From positions 8,638,501 through 8,702,500 of the forward strand of contig NZ_CP012109.1 of assembly GCF_000280925.3 (NCBI RefSeq): 64,000 bases of DNA, written 5' to 3'. The position numbers and the translations under genes were made by a program. Source of the DNA: Myxococcus hansupus (GTDB lineage: Bacteria > Myxococcota > Myxococcia > Myxococcales > Myxococcaceae). The notes beneath the pieces are model-generated. The model was given only the letters and a program-made list of their open reading frames with translations. It was not told the origin of the DNA and ran no database searches. Shown here piece by piece: positions 8,741-16,668 of the stretch. How positions within the stretch are numbered: the first letter of the stretch is position 1; every line of letters begins with the position of its first letter.

Positions 8741-9655
8741 TCAGCCGTCGGCGAGCCGCTGACCCTCGAGGTACGCGTCGAACATCTCCGTGAGGGCGCT
8801 GACCACGGCGCGGACGCGGGGCACCTTGCGGAGCTCCTCGTGCATCACCAGGCAGAAGGTGAGCGAGGGGCCAGGCGTTTCCAGCCGCACGCGCTCCAGG
8901 CCCCGTTGCTCATCCACCGCGCCAATCGCGCCGATGACGAGCCCCATGCCCGCGCGCGCGGCGTGCATCCGGGCCGCGACGGAGTTGGTGCGCAGGGGGA
9001 AGCGGTGCGCGCCGCGCTGGAGGAGCCAGTCCGTCATGCAGGGCCGGCGCCCCACGTACTCGTCGACGATGAAGTCATGCGCGGAGAAGTCCGCGTCGGC
9101 CAGCTTCCGTGAAGGCAGGTGCTGGTCCAGGTAGTCACGGCTGGCGAAGAGGCCGGAGACGATGTCACCCAGCGGCTTCTCGATGAGGACGGGGGATGCG
9201 TCGGAGCGGGTGCGCGCGCCGACTGGGGAGATGGCGCGCAGGCCGATGTCCGCCTCGCGGGTGGAGAGGTCGGCGTAGCGCTGCTCGGTGACGATTTCGA
9301 CGTGGATTTCCGGATGGACCCGCCGCACGCGGACGGCGGCCTCGGCGATGTAGGGCGCGAAGCCGTCGGACACGGAGACGCGCACCGAGCCCGCGAACGG
9401 AGACGCGGCGGCGTCGCGAACGCGGGCGGCCAGGGCATGCTCGAACTGCTCGGCCATCCGGGCCAACTCCTCCGCCTCGGGCTCCAACCAGACACCGCGC
9501 GCGGTGCGGTGGACCAGCGTGCGGCCCAGGTCCTCCTCCAGCTTGCCGATGCGCCGCATGACGGTCGACGCGGAGAGGCCCAGGCGCACGCCCGCCGCGA
9601 GGAAGCTTCCATGCCGGCGCAGCTCGAGGAGCAGCCGGTAGTCGTCCCAGCTCAT
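8741..9655 (-). CDS. LysR-family transcriptional regulator
   Basis: 304 residues from the ATG at 9655. The N-terminal helix-turn-helix is typical LysR (DDYRLLLELRRHGSFLAAG, then RLGLSASTVMRRIGKLEEDL and VHRTARGVWL, residues ~3-60). The remainder is the effector-binding domain (FAGSVRVSVSDGFAPYIAEA...). The start overlaps the stop of the upstream SDR gene by 4 bases, so the two are translationally coupled and probably functionally linked: the regulator may respond to, or control, the metabolite handled by the dehydrogenase. This deviates from the usual divergent LysR arrangement. The longer open frame extending to 9910 lies over the SDR gene and is not used. Confidence 0.9.
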   Translation of the reverse strand: MSWDDYRLLLELRRHGSFLAAGVRLGLSASTVMRRIGKLEEDLGRTLVHRTARGVWLEPEAEELARMAEQFEHALAARVRDAAASPFAGSVRVSVSDGFAPYIAEAAVRVRRVHPEIHVEIVTEQRYADLSTREADIGLRAISPVGARTRSDASPVLIEKPLGDIVSGLFASRDYLDQHLPSRKLADADFSAHDFIVDEYVGRRPCMTDWLLQRGAHRFPLRTNSVAARMHAARAGMGLVIGAIGAVDEQRGLERVRLETPGPSLTFCLVMHEELRKVPRVRAVVSALTEMFDAYLEGQRLADG

Positions 9656-10434
9656 GGGGCGAGTGTCGCGGGTGTGGGCCGCGGTGCAAACATCCGCGCG
9701 CCCAGGCGGGCGACGAGCGCGCGCGGGAAGAGCCTCCCAAAGGCGGTGAGCAGGCGGTTGCCGCTCCCGTGGATGACAGAGGCGCGGCCCTGGGCGAAGG
9801 CCTCCAGGCCCAGGCGCACGACGTCCTCGGGCCGGGCTTTGTGCTTCTGCTGCTCCAGCCCGACGGCGCGGTCGAAGAAGGCCGTCTCCGTCTGCCCCGG
9901 GTTCAAGCACAGCACTCGCACGCCGCGGGGCTGGTACTCACCCCAGAGGGCTTCCGAGAAGCTGAGGACGAAGGCCTTGGTCGCGCCGTAGACGGCCATG
10001 TACGGCGTGGGCAGGTAGGCCGCGATGGAGGCGACGTTGATGACGCCGCCCTGGCGCAGGGTGATGCCGTCGATGAACAGGTGGGTCAGATCCACGAGCG
10101 CGCTCACGTTGAGGGCCACCTGGCCATGCTGCTCCTCGAACGGGAGCGACTCGAAGGGGCCGTAGCGGCCGAAGCCCGCGTTGTTGATGAGCACGTCCAC
10201 CGCGAACCCCCGGGCCACGACGGCGTCGTGGATCCGCTTGGGAGCGCTGGGCTCGGCCAGGTCGAACGCGAACACATGGGCGTTGCCCAGCTCGGCCGCC
10301 AGGGACTGGAGCTTCGCCTCGCCGCGAGCGACCAGGAGGAGCGTCGCGCCCCGCCGGGACAGCTCCCTCGCGAAGGCTTCGCCAATGCCCATGGACGCAC
10401 CGGTGATGAGGACCGTCTTTCCGTGAAAGTTCAT
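9652..10434 (-). CDS. Short-chain dehydrogenase/reductase (SDR)
   Basis: 260 residues from the ATG at 10434. Classical SDR features: nucleotide-binding TGASMGIG (11-18), NNAG (84-87), catalytic Ser 136, Tyr 149 and Lys 153 (YGATK), then NPGQTET after the active site. It reduces or oxidises an unknown substrate with NAD(P)H. The C-terminal extension (LLTAFGRLFPRALVARLGARM) is like that of membrane-associated DltE/YqjQ-type SDRs. The stop overlaps the LysR gene start (operon). It is transcribed away from rpmH. Confidence 0.93.
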   Translation of the reverse strand: MNFHGKTVLITGASMGIGEAFARELSRRGATLLLVARGEAKLQSLAAELGNAHVFAFDLAEPSAPKRIHDAVVARGFAVDVLINNAGFGRYGPFESLPFEEQHGQVALNVSALVDLTHLFIDGITLRQGGVINVASIAAYLPTPYMAVYGATKAFVLSFSEALWGEYQPRGVRVLCLNPGQTETAFFDRAVGLEQQKHKARPEDVVRLGLEAFAQGRASVIHGSGNRLLTAFGRLFPRALVARLGARMFAPRPTPATLAP

Positions 10435-10722
10435 GGCCAAGGCTGTAGCCCCCGTCCGGATGCGCAACCACGCAAATCCCTGGAGACCTCTTTTGCAGAA
10501 ACGCAAAGCCAACAGGGCCAGGTCCCCTGCCCGCCCAGCCGCCGCCGTGGAAAAGCGCCCAGGAAACAGACGGCTGCGCTGTTCGTGATTAAACTGCCGC
10601 CGCCGTGCGTTGGGCGGTGGTCGTCACCGTCAGTATTCCCCAGACCTTCACGCACCTACCCCCGTGCGGGCCATTTGGCCGCCGCGGAGGTGGGCTCTCG
10701 GGTGGGCCTGGGTGATCCAACG

Positions 10723-10751
10723 TTGACTTACCCTGGAAATGGGGGTACGGA
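10723..10751 (+). promoter_or_regulatory. Candidate sigma-70-type promoter of the rpmH operon
   Basis: In the 387 bp gap between the SDR gene and rpmH, TTGACT (10723-10728) is followed after 17 bases by TACGGA (10746-10751), about 70 bases ahead of the rpmH start. The -35 element is near consensus, the -10 is poor. I see no gene in the rest of this gap (10435-10821). Confidence 0.45.
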
Positions 10752-10821
10752 CCCGCCCCTTTCCTCAGTTCAGGTCGCGCCGGAGCGGTAGGAGGCGCCG
10801 CCACCATCAAGGAGTCGAGCC

Positions 10822-10974
10822 GTGTCCAAGCGCACGTACCAGCCGTCGAAGGTCCGCCGCAATCGCGCCCACGGGTTCCGCAAGCGGAACGCCACCAAGG
10901 GCGGCCGGGATGTCCTCAAGCGTCGTCGTGCGAAGGGCCGTAAGCGGCTCGTCGTGTCCGCTCCCAAGAAGTAG
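10822..10974 (+). CDS. rpmH: 50S ribosomal protein L34
   Basis: A 50-residue, Arg/Lys-rich protein beginning SKRTYQPSKVRRNRAHGFRK and ending in LVVSAPKK. The TYQPS...R.HGFR pattern is diagnostic of bacterial L34, a component of the large ribosomal subunit. The start is GTG, with AAGGAG about 9 bases before it. It is the first gene of rpmH-rnpA-yidD-yidC-jag-mnmE, the classical origin-linked cluster. Confidence 0.97.
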   Translation: MSKRTYQPSKVRRNRAHGFRKRNATKGGRDVLKRRRAKGRKRLVVSAPKK

Positions 10975-10986
10975 GCGAGTTCGCTT

Positions 10987-11412
10987 GTGAGGGCCGAGGG
11001 TGCGACGCCGGGCGAGTCCCACCCGGCAGACCAGCGCTTCCCCAAGGCCCTGCGCCTGCTTCAGCGGCGCGAGTTCCTCGAGGTCCAGGAAGGCGGGCAG
11101 AAAGTCCCTTCGGACTGCCTCCTGGCCCTCGTGAAGCGCAATGGCCGACCGTACTCCCGTGTTGGCCTCACCGTGTCGAGCAAGGTGGGCAACGCTGTCG
11201 TCCGTGCGCGCTTGCGGCGCGTCTTGCGAGAACTCTTTCGCAAGCGCCGCGCGCAATGGCCCGTCGGTTTGGACGTCGTCTTGGTGGCGCGCTCTTCCGC
11301 GAAGGATTCTTCCTTTCCGGCGCTCGCGCGGGCCTTTGATGGTGTCACCCGGAAGCTCCAACGGCTTCCGCGGGCAGTGGAGACGAAGCCGAAGAAAGAG
11401 CCTCCAGCATGA
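10987..11412 (+). CDS. rnpA: Ribonuclease P protein component
   Basis: 141 residues. RnpA assists the RNase P RNA in removing tRNA 5' leaders. The core runs FPKALRLLQRREFLEV, then RVGLTVSSKVGNAVVRARLRRVLRELFR, which contains the family's conserved KVGNAV.R...RR..RE RNA-binding motif (about residues 60-85). The N-terminal ~18 and C-terminal ~20 residues are less conserved. GTG start at 10987, 12 bases after the rpmH stop; the stop overlaps the yidD start by 4 bases, indicating coupled translation. Confidence 0.95.
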   Translation: MRAEGATPGESHPADQRFPKALRLLQRREFLEVQEGGQKVPSDCLLALVKRNGRPYSRVGLTVSSKVGNAVVRARLRRVLRELFRKRRAQWPVGLDVVLVARSSAKDSSFPALARAFDGVTRKLQRLPRAVETKPKKEPPA

Positions 11413-11627
11413 GCCCGCTCGCCTTCGTCATCTCGCTGCCCATCCGTTTCTACCGGAAGTTCCTCGGACCGTTGCTCCCTCGGGTGTGCCGGTTCCACCC
11501 TTCGTGCTCCACCTACGCCATGGAGGCGCTGGAGAAGCACGGCGGCCTCAAGGGGTCGTGGCTCACGCTCTGGCGGCTCCTTCGCTGCCAGCCCTTCCAC
11601 CCCGGCGGTATCGACCCGGTGCCGTGA
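11409..11627 (+). CDS. yidD: Membrane protein insertion efficiency factor YidD
   Basis: 72 residues with the full family signature: IRFYRKFLGPLLPRVCRFHP, then SCSTYAMEALEKHG and RLLRCQPFHPGGIDPVP. YidD is a small amphipathic inner-membrane-associated protein that helps YidC-dependent membrane insertion. It overlaps rnpA by ATGA and precedes yidC by about 50 bases, the standard arrangement. Confidence 0.96.
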   Translation: MSPLAFVISLPIRFYRKFLGPLLPRVCRFHPSCSTYAMEALEKHGGLKGSWLTLWRLLRCQPFHPGGIDPVP

Positions 11628-11676
11628 CGAGGGGTTCCACCCATTGCCGCCCTCTCCCTCGCGGAGGGGGGAGTCT

Positions 11677-13491
11677 ATGAACGATCCGCTCTCGCCCCAG
11701 TCGAACGATTCGCAGAAGCGACTGCTAGCGGCCCTGGCCCTCTCGTTCGCGGCCACTGCTGTCTACACCTTCTTCTTCGCTCCCACCCCGCCCGGCTCGG
11801 AAACCCCCGATGCGGGCATCGTCGCCACGGCGAGCCCCGACGCAGGCTCCGGCCAGCCCGCCGTGCAGCCGCCAGCGGGAACTCCCGGCGAAGGGACGGA
11901 AACCGCCGCCGCGGAGGCCCCGCCTCCGGCGCGCAAGGCGGAACTGCTCCGTGACGAGTCCGTCTACACCTTCTCCTCCGAGGGCGCCGGCCTCACCGCC
12001 GCCGTGCTCAAGGGCGCGAAGATGCGGGAGCAGCAGGAACTCTCCGTCGCCCAGGGCTTTCAGAAGCTGGTCGGCAAGGAGATTCCGCCCGCGCCGCAGA
12101 TGGACCTGGCGCGCCCCACCCCGGGCCAGCCGCTGCCGCTGTCCGTGGCCATCACCGGCACCAGCCCGCTGCCCGCGGACCTGAACTACGCCATGGACGA
12201 AGGCGCCCCTGGCAGCGCCGACGGCGTCACCTTCACCGGCCGCCGTGGCCCGTGGGAGGTCGTGAAGACGCTGAAGTGGCCCAAGGACGGCTTCGAGCTG
12301 TCCTACACCATCCAGGTGCGCAACACCTCCGGCCAGCCGCAGAGCGGTGAGCTGCAGGTGAACCACAACCGCGCCATCGACCCCAACTTCGAGCACGCGC
12401 CGTCCTTCTTCGGCGGCGTGGGCAACCTGAGCCGCTCCGCGTGCTGGGTGGGTGACAAGCTCCAGAAGATGAACCCGGGCGACGACCACCCGGACGCCGA
12501 AGACGTCCGCGGCCCGATTCAGTTCTTCGGCATCGACCAGCAGTACTTCCTCTCCGCGCTCTACCCGCTGGAGGGGCCGCGCCTCGGCTCGTGCCACTTC
12601 GAGGCCACGCCCAACCTGCGCAAGGTGACGGCGGCCTTCCCGATTTCGGCCGCCCCGGGCGAGACGGTGACGCTGCGCTTCGGCGGTTACTTCGGTCCCA
12701 AGGATCCGGACATCCTGGCCCTGGTGCCCGGCGCCTCGCTGCGCGCGTCCACCGGCCTGACGGACGCGACCTTCCACCCGCCGCTGGCGGAGACGGTGGA
12801 CTTCGGCATCTGGGCCGTCATCTGCAAGGTCCTGCTGATGGTGATGAAGTTCTTCCACGGCATCACCGGCAACTGGGGCGTGGCCATCATCCTGCTCACG
12901 GTGGTGGTGAAGCTCGTCCTGCTGCCCCTCACCTACCGCTCCATGGTCAGCATGGAAGAGGTGAAGAAGCTCCAGCCGCGCATGGAGGAGATCCGCAAGA
13001 AGCACGCGGACAACCGCGAGCAGCAGAACCTCGAAATCATGAAGCTGTACCAGGAGGCCAAGGTGAACCCGCTGGGCGGGTGTCTCCCCCTCCTCATCCA
13101 GATGCCGGTGTGGATCGCCCTGTTCACCGCGCTGCGAAACAGCTTCGACATCTACGGTGAGCCCTTCATCGGGCCCATCTGGCGAGACCTGACCTACAAG
13201 GACCCCACGTACCTGTTGCCGCTGGCGCTGGGCGTGTCCATGGTCATCACCCAGAAGATGCAGCCGCAGATGATGGATGCGGCCCAGGCGAAGATCATGA
13301 CCTGGTTCCTGCCCATCATCTTCACGCTGACGCTGCTCCAGTACCCCGCCGGCCTGTCGCTCTACATCTTCACGAACAACATCCTCTCCATCGCGCAGCA
13401 GTACGGCCTGCGGAAGTGGCTGGACCGGAACAAGCCCCAGTCGGGCGGTGGGACGCCGGCGGTGGCCGGTGCGGGAGGCAAGCGCAAGTGA
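11677..13491 (+). CDS. yidC: Membrane protein insertase YidC
   Basis: 604 residues, the long Gram-negative form. An N-terminal helix (LLAALALSFAATAVYTFFF) is followed by an Ala/Pro-rich linker, a large periplasmic P1 domain (about residues 75-380) and the conserved five-helix core, which includes GNWGVAIILLTVVVKLVLLP, the cytoplasmic hairpin MEEVKKLQPRMEEIRKK, and LGGCLPLLIQMPVWIALF. It inserts and folds inner-membrane proteins with or without SecYEG. The ATG at 11677 was preferred over the frame opening at 11644 because GGAGGGGGGAG lies just upstream. Its stop overlaps the jag start (GTGA). Confidence 0.97.
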   Translation: MNDPLSPQSNDSQKRLLAALALSFAATAVYTFFFAPTPPGSETPDAGIVATASPDAGSGQPAVQPPAGTPGEGTETAAAEAPPPARKAELLRDESVYTFSSEGAGLTAAVLKGAKMREQQELSVAQGFQKLVGKEIPPAPQMDLARPTPGQPLPLSVAITGTSPLPADLNYAMDEGAPGSADGVTFTGRRGPWEVVKTLKWPKDGFELSYTIQVRNTSGQPQSGELQVNHNRAIDPNFEHAPSFFGGVGNLSRSACWVGDKLQKMNPGDDHPDAEDVRGPIQFFGIDQQYFLSALYPLEGPRLGSCHFEATPNLRKVTAAFPISAAPGETVTLRFGGYFGPKDPDILALVPGASLRASTGLTDATFHPPLAETVDFGIWAVICKVLLMVMKFFHGITGNWGVAIILLTVVVKLVLLPLTYRSMVSMEEVKKLQPRMEEIRKKHADNREQQNLEIMKLYQEAKVNPLGGCLPLLIQMPVWIALFTALRNSFDIYGEPFIGPIWRDLTYKDPTYLLPLALGVSMVITQKMQPQMMDAAQAKIMTWFLPIIFTLTLLQYPAGLSLYIFTNNILSIAQQYGLRKWLDRNKPQSGGGTPAVAGAGGKRK

Positions 13492-14276
13492 GCGAGCAGG
13501 TTCCCCAGCAGACGCCGTCCGCCCCGGCCCCGGATGCTTCATCCGGGGAGTTCCGGGGCCGCGTGGAGAAGCTCCTCGGCGACATCCTCGGCCTGATGGG
13601 CTTCCCGGCCCGTCTGGACATGAAGGATGCCGCCGATGGCAGCCTGTCCGTGGCGCTCCACTTCGAGCCCACGCCACCTCCGGGTGTGGAGGTGGGACGG
13701 CGCAGTCAGGTGGTGGACTCGCTCCAGTTCCTGCTGAACAAGATGCTGCACCGTCCCGGCACGGAGCGCCGCTGGGTGATGCTGGGCGCGGGTTCGCACC
13801 CGGAGCCCCGGCAGCGCCGTGAGCCGCAGGCCGCCCCCGCGCAGGCGGCGGCCCCGGCGGCTCCCACACAGGCGGCGCCTCGGGCGGCGGCCCCGGCCCA
13901 GGCCGCGGCCCCTGCCCAGGCGAAGGGAGCCCAGCGGGGCGCGCAGGCCTCCGCCGCCAAGGCCGCTCCCGCACCGAAGGCCGCCTCCGAGGGCGACGAG
14001 CGCTCGGTGGCGGTCGACGAGGATGCCGCGCTGAAGGCGGCGGTCCGTCAGCTCGCGGAGAAGTCGGCCGGCCTGGGCCGCTTCTATGCGATTGCCGCCA
14101 TGAAGCTTGAAGACCGCGCGCGCGTCCTCACGTCAGTAGAAGGAGTGGGTGGCGTGAAGGTGACGGCGGAGGGTGAAGGCCGTAACCGCCGCGTGGTGTT
14201 CACTCCGGACAAGCCCGCCCCGCTCCCCAAGCGGAGCATGCTGCCGGACGACGACGAGGACGACTTCGACGCGTGA
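13488..14276 (+). CDS. jag: Jag/KhpB-like RNA-binding protein
   Basis: 262 residues. After a short acidic/Pro N terminus, residues ~20-105 form a KH-like domain (VEKLLGDILGLMGFPARLDM ... RRSQVVDSLQFLLNKML). An Ala/Pro/Gln linker (~110-175) follows, and then an R3H-like domain (LAEKSAGLGRFYAIAAMKLEDRARV ... VTAEGEGRNRRVVF). The C terminus is highly acidic. Jag/KhpB binds RNA and sits beside yidC in most bacteria, as here. The GTG start overlaps the yidC stop. The canonical KH GxxG loop is not obvious, so RNA binding by that domain may be altered. Confidence 0.8.
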   Translation: MSEQVPQQTPSAPAPDASSGEFRGRVEKLLGDILGLMGFPARLDMKDAADGSLSVALHFEPTPPPGVEVGRRSQVVDSLQFLLNKMLHRPGTERRWVMLGAGSHPEPRQRREPQAAPAQAAAPAAPTQAAPRAAAPAQAAAPAQAKGAQRGAQASAAKAAPAPKAASEGDERSVAVDEDAALKAAVRQLAEKSAGLGRFYAIAAMKLEDRARVLTSVEGVGGVKVTAEGEGRNRRVVFTPDKPAPLPKRSMLPDDDEDDFDA

Positions 14277-14323
14277 GCGCCGTCCGCGCACCGCGCGCCG
14301 GAGCTCCCGAAGAGAGACGAGGG

Positions 14324-14551
14324 ATGGGCAAGGCGAAAGCTCTGAAGGACAAGTTGTACGGCGCGGCGGTGCTCAAGATGAGCTTCCGCCTGCGAGGAGA
14401 CGAGGAGTCTCCCGCGTTCCGTTTCGTCTACCCGGGCGTCCTGCGGGACCTGGAGCTCGAGGACGAGGCGGTGGAGCGGTACATCGAGGAGAACCGCGAG
14501 GCCGTCGAGAAGGCTGCTCGCGGTTCCACGCCTCCCGTGGGCAACCGCTGA
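14324..14551 (+). CDS. Small conserved-looking protein of unknown function
   Basis: 75 residues beginning MGKAKALKDKLYGAAVLKMS, charged and probably soluble, with an acidic helical C-terminal half (RDLELEDEAVERYIEENREA). It lies within the yidC-jag-mnmE run, 47 bases after jag and 52 before mnmE, so it is most likely co-transcribed. An in-frame GTG at 14273 overlapping the jag stop would add 17 residues; their poor third-position G/C favours the ATG at 14324. I do not recognise the family. Confidence 0.65.
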   Translation: MGKAKALKDKLYGAAVLKMSFRLRGDEESPAFRFVYPGVLRDLELEDEAVERYIEENREAVEKAARGSTPPVGNR

Positions 14552-14603
14552 CGCGGAAAGCCCCGCTGTCGAAGTCGAGGTGGAAGCGCTCCACCGGCCG
14601 CGT

Positions 14604-15938
14604 ATGACGTCTTCCTCCTTCACCATCGCCGCCCTGGCCACCGCGCCCGCCGCGGGGGCCGTGGGCATCCTCCGGCTGTCTGGCCCCGAAGCCCTGGACG
14701 TGGGCCGGAGGCTCGCGCCGGGCATCCCCGAGCAGCCCACCCCGCGTCACGCGTACCTGGCCACCTTCGTGGACGCGGAGGGCCGGCCGCTCGACGAGGG
14801 CCTGTTCCTCTACTTCCGCGCGCCGCGCTCCTTCACGGGCGAGGACGTGGTGGAGTTGCAGGCCCATGGCAGTCCCCGGCTGCTGCGGCTGCTGCTGGCG
14901 CGCGCGCTGGAGGACCCCCGCGTGCGCCATGCCGCGCCCGGTGAATTCACCCGCCGGGCCTTCCTCAACGGACGGCTGGACCTCACGCGCGCGGAGGCCG
15001 TCGCGGACCTGGTGGCCGCGGATTCCGAGGCCGCGGTGCGCGCCGCCGCCGCGGGGCTGTCCGGGGCGCTGGCGGCGCGAGTCCAGGCGCTGGAGGCCCC
15101 CCTGCGCGAGCTGCACGCGGACATGGAGGGCGTGCTCAGCTTCCCCGACGAGGCGGAGGGCGCGGACGCGGAGGTGGCCGAGCGCGTCGCCACGCTGCGC
15201 GGACAGGCGGAGGCGCTGCTTTCCGAGGCGGGCCGTGGCCGACTGGTCCGCCGGGGTGCCCGCGTGGCGCTGTTCGGGCCCGTGAACGCGGGCAAGTCGA
15301 CCCTGTTCAACCGGCTGGTGGGCGAGTCCCGCGCGCTGGTGGATGACGAACCCGGCACCACGCGGGATGCGCTGGAGGCCCGCGCGGAGTGGGACGGGCT
15401 GTCGGTGACGCTCTTCGACACCGCGGGGCTGCGTGAGACGCCGGGCCGCATCGAGGCGCTGGGCATCGCGCGGACGCGGGAGTTGCTGTCGGGCGTGGAC
15501 CTGGCGGTGCTCGTGCTGCCCCCGGGTGGCACGCCGTCGGAGGCCGAGGCGTGGCTGCGCGAGGCGGGCGGCACGCCGGTGCTGACGGTGGACGGCAAGT
15601 GCGACGTGGTGGCCGCGCCCACCGAGGGTTCCCCGCGCCGCCGCGTGAGTGGGCTCACCGGTGAAGGTGTGGACGCGCTTCGCGCCGACATGCTCGGGTT
15701 GCTGTGGGGGGGCGGTACACCCTCTGCGGTGGCGCTCGTTTCGGAGCGGCATGCCGATGCCCTGCGTCGCGCTTCGGAGGCGCTGAGGAGCGCGGAGCAG
15801 GCGTCGCGCGTGTCCACCCTGGAAGTCGTCTCCGGCGAGGTGGGGCTCGCGCTGGAGGCGCTCGGCGAAGTGTCCGGAACCGTGGTTTCGGAGGCCCTGC
15901 TGGACGCAATCTTCCAGCGTTTCTGCATCGGGAAATGA
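14604..15938 (+). CDS. mnmE: tRNA modification GTPase MnmE (TrmE)
   Basis: 444 residues. With MnmG it installs the carboxymethylaminomethyl group at U34 of certain tRNAs. The N-terminal tetrahydrofolate-binding domain begins TIAALATAPAAGAVGILRLS and includes PGEFTRRAFLNGRLDLTRAEAV. The GTPase domain has G1 GPVNAGKST (about 225-233), G2 GTTRD and G3 DTAGL. The C-terminal helical domain ends with the essential CIGK. An oddity: the G4 site, normally NKxD, reads GKCD (about 331-334), which may reduce guanine specificity. Partner mnmG lies 13 kb away at 28803 instead of adjacent. Confidence 0.96.
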   Translation: MTSSSFTIAALATAPAAGAVGILRLSGPEALDVGRRLAPGIPEQPTPRHAYLATFVDAEGRPLDEGLFLYFRAPRSFTGEDVVELQAHGSPRLLRLLLARALEDPRVRHAAPGEFTRRAFLNGRLDLTRAEAVADLVAADSEAAVRAAAAGLSGALAARVQALEAPLRELHADMEGVLSFPDEAEGADAEVAERVATLRGQAEALLSEAGRGRLVRRGARVALFGPVNAGKSTLFNRLVGESRALVDDEPGTTRDALEARAEWDGLSVTLFDTAGLRETPGRIEALGIARTRELLSGVDLAVLVLPPGGTPSEAEAWLREAGGTPVLTVDGKCDVVAAPTEGSPRRRVSGLTGEGVDALRADMLGLLWGGGTPSAVALVSERHADALRRASEALRSAEQASRVSTLEVVSGEVGLALEALGEVSGTVVSEALLDAIFQRFCIGK

Positions 15939-16014
15939 CGTCCGCCAGCCCTCGGGGGACATGTCAGACGCCTCCCTAGACTGCCCGCCTCAACCGGTGA
16001 TTTTCGGAGGCGCT

Positions 16015-16620
16015 GTGATTGAAGGCACCATCCCCCTGGCGAACCACTCGATGCTCTCGGCCCTGCCCTCGGGCTGGGTGGGGGAGATTCTGGACGAGGA
16101 GCTGGTCGCCTCGCCTCGTCCGACCGCCGCGCAGACCCGCGCGGCCTTCATGCTGGGCGTGGAGCTGGGAGAACAGCTCGACAAGCGCCGTGGCGGCAGT
16201 GGCCGCTGGTGCTTCCTGCGCGCGCCCGAGCTGCACCTCGGCCACGACATGCTCGTGCCGGACATGGCCGGTTGGCGCCGCGAGCGCCTGGACGTCCCGT
16301 TCGACCCGGACGTCCCCTTCCTGACGCTGGTCCCCGACTGGGTGTGCGAGGTGCTGACGCCCTCCACCGCCGCGCTGGACCGGGCTCGCAAGCTGCCGCT
16401 CTACGCCCGCGCGGGCGTGTCCCACGTGTGGCTGGTGGATCCGGCCGCGCGCACGCTGGAGGCGTACCAGCGCGTCAAGCGGGGCTGGTTGCTGACGGCG
16501 AGCTACGAGGACGACGCGCTGGTGCGCGCCGACCCCTTCCCTTCCTCGGTGTTGGAGCTTGGCTCCCTGTGGCTGCCCGAGGGCGCCGAGAAGCCCACGC
16601 TGCTGGTGGCCGTCCCATGA
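16015..16620 (+). CDS. Uma2-family (DUF820) restriction-endonuclease-fold protein
   Basis: About 201 residues. The Uma2 fold is seen in HDMLVPDMAGWRRERLD (PD motif), PDWVCEVLTPSTAALDRARK (the E...K part of the PD-(D/E)xK nuclease site) and YARAGVSHVWLVDPAARTLE. These proteins are common in myxobacteria and cyanobacteria, but no substrate is established. The GTG at 16015 has GGAGG four bases upstream; an in-frame ATG at 15961 would add 18 residues. It follows mnmE and converges on the MshEN gene. Confidence 0.82.
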   Translation: MIEGTIPLANHSMLSALPSGWVGEILDEELVASPRPTAAQTRAAFMLGVELGEQLDKRRGGSGRWCFLRAPELHLGHDMLVPDMAGWRRERLDVPFDPDVPFLTLVPDWVCEVLTPSTAALDRARKLPLYARAGVSHVWLVDPAARTLEAYQRVKRGWLLTASYEDDALVRADPFPSSVLELGSLWLPEGAEKPTLLVAVP

Positions 16621-16630
16621 TCCGCGCCGA

Positions 16631-16664
16631 GGCGGCTGGAGGGCTTCGACGAGCCCTCGCCGCC
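16631..16664. terminator. Hairpin between convergent genes
   Basis: GGCGG/CCGCC and AGGGCT/AGCCCT pair around a TCGACG loop between the Uma2 gene stop (16620) and the opposing MshEN gene stop (16669). No T-tract is present, so termination is inferred from position. Confidence 0.5.
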
Positions 16665-16668
16665 GTGC

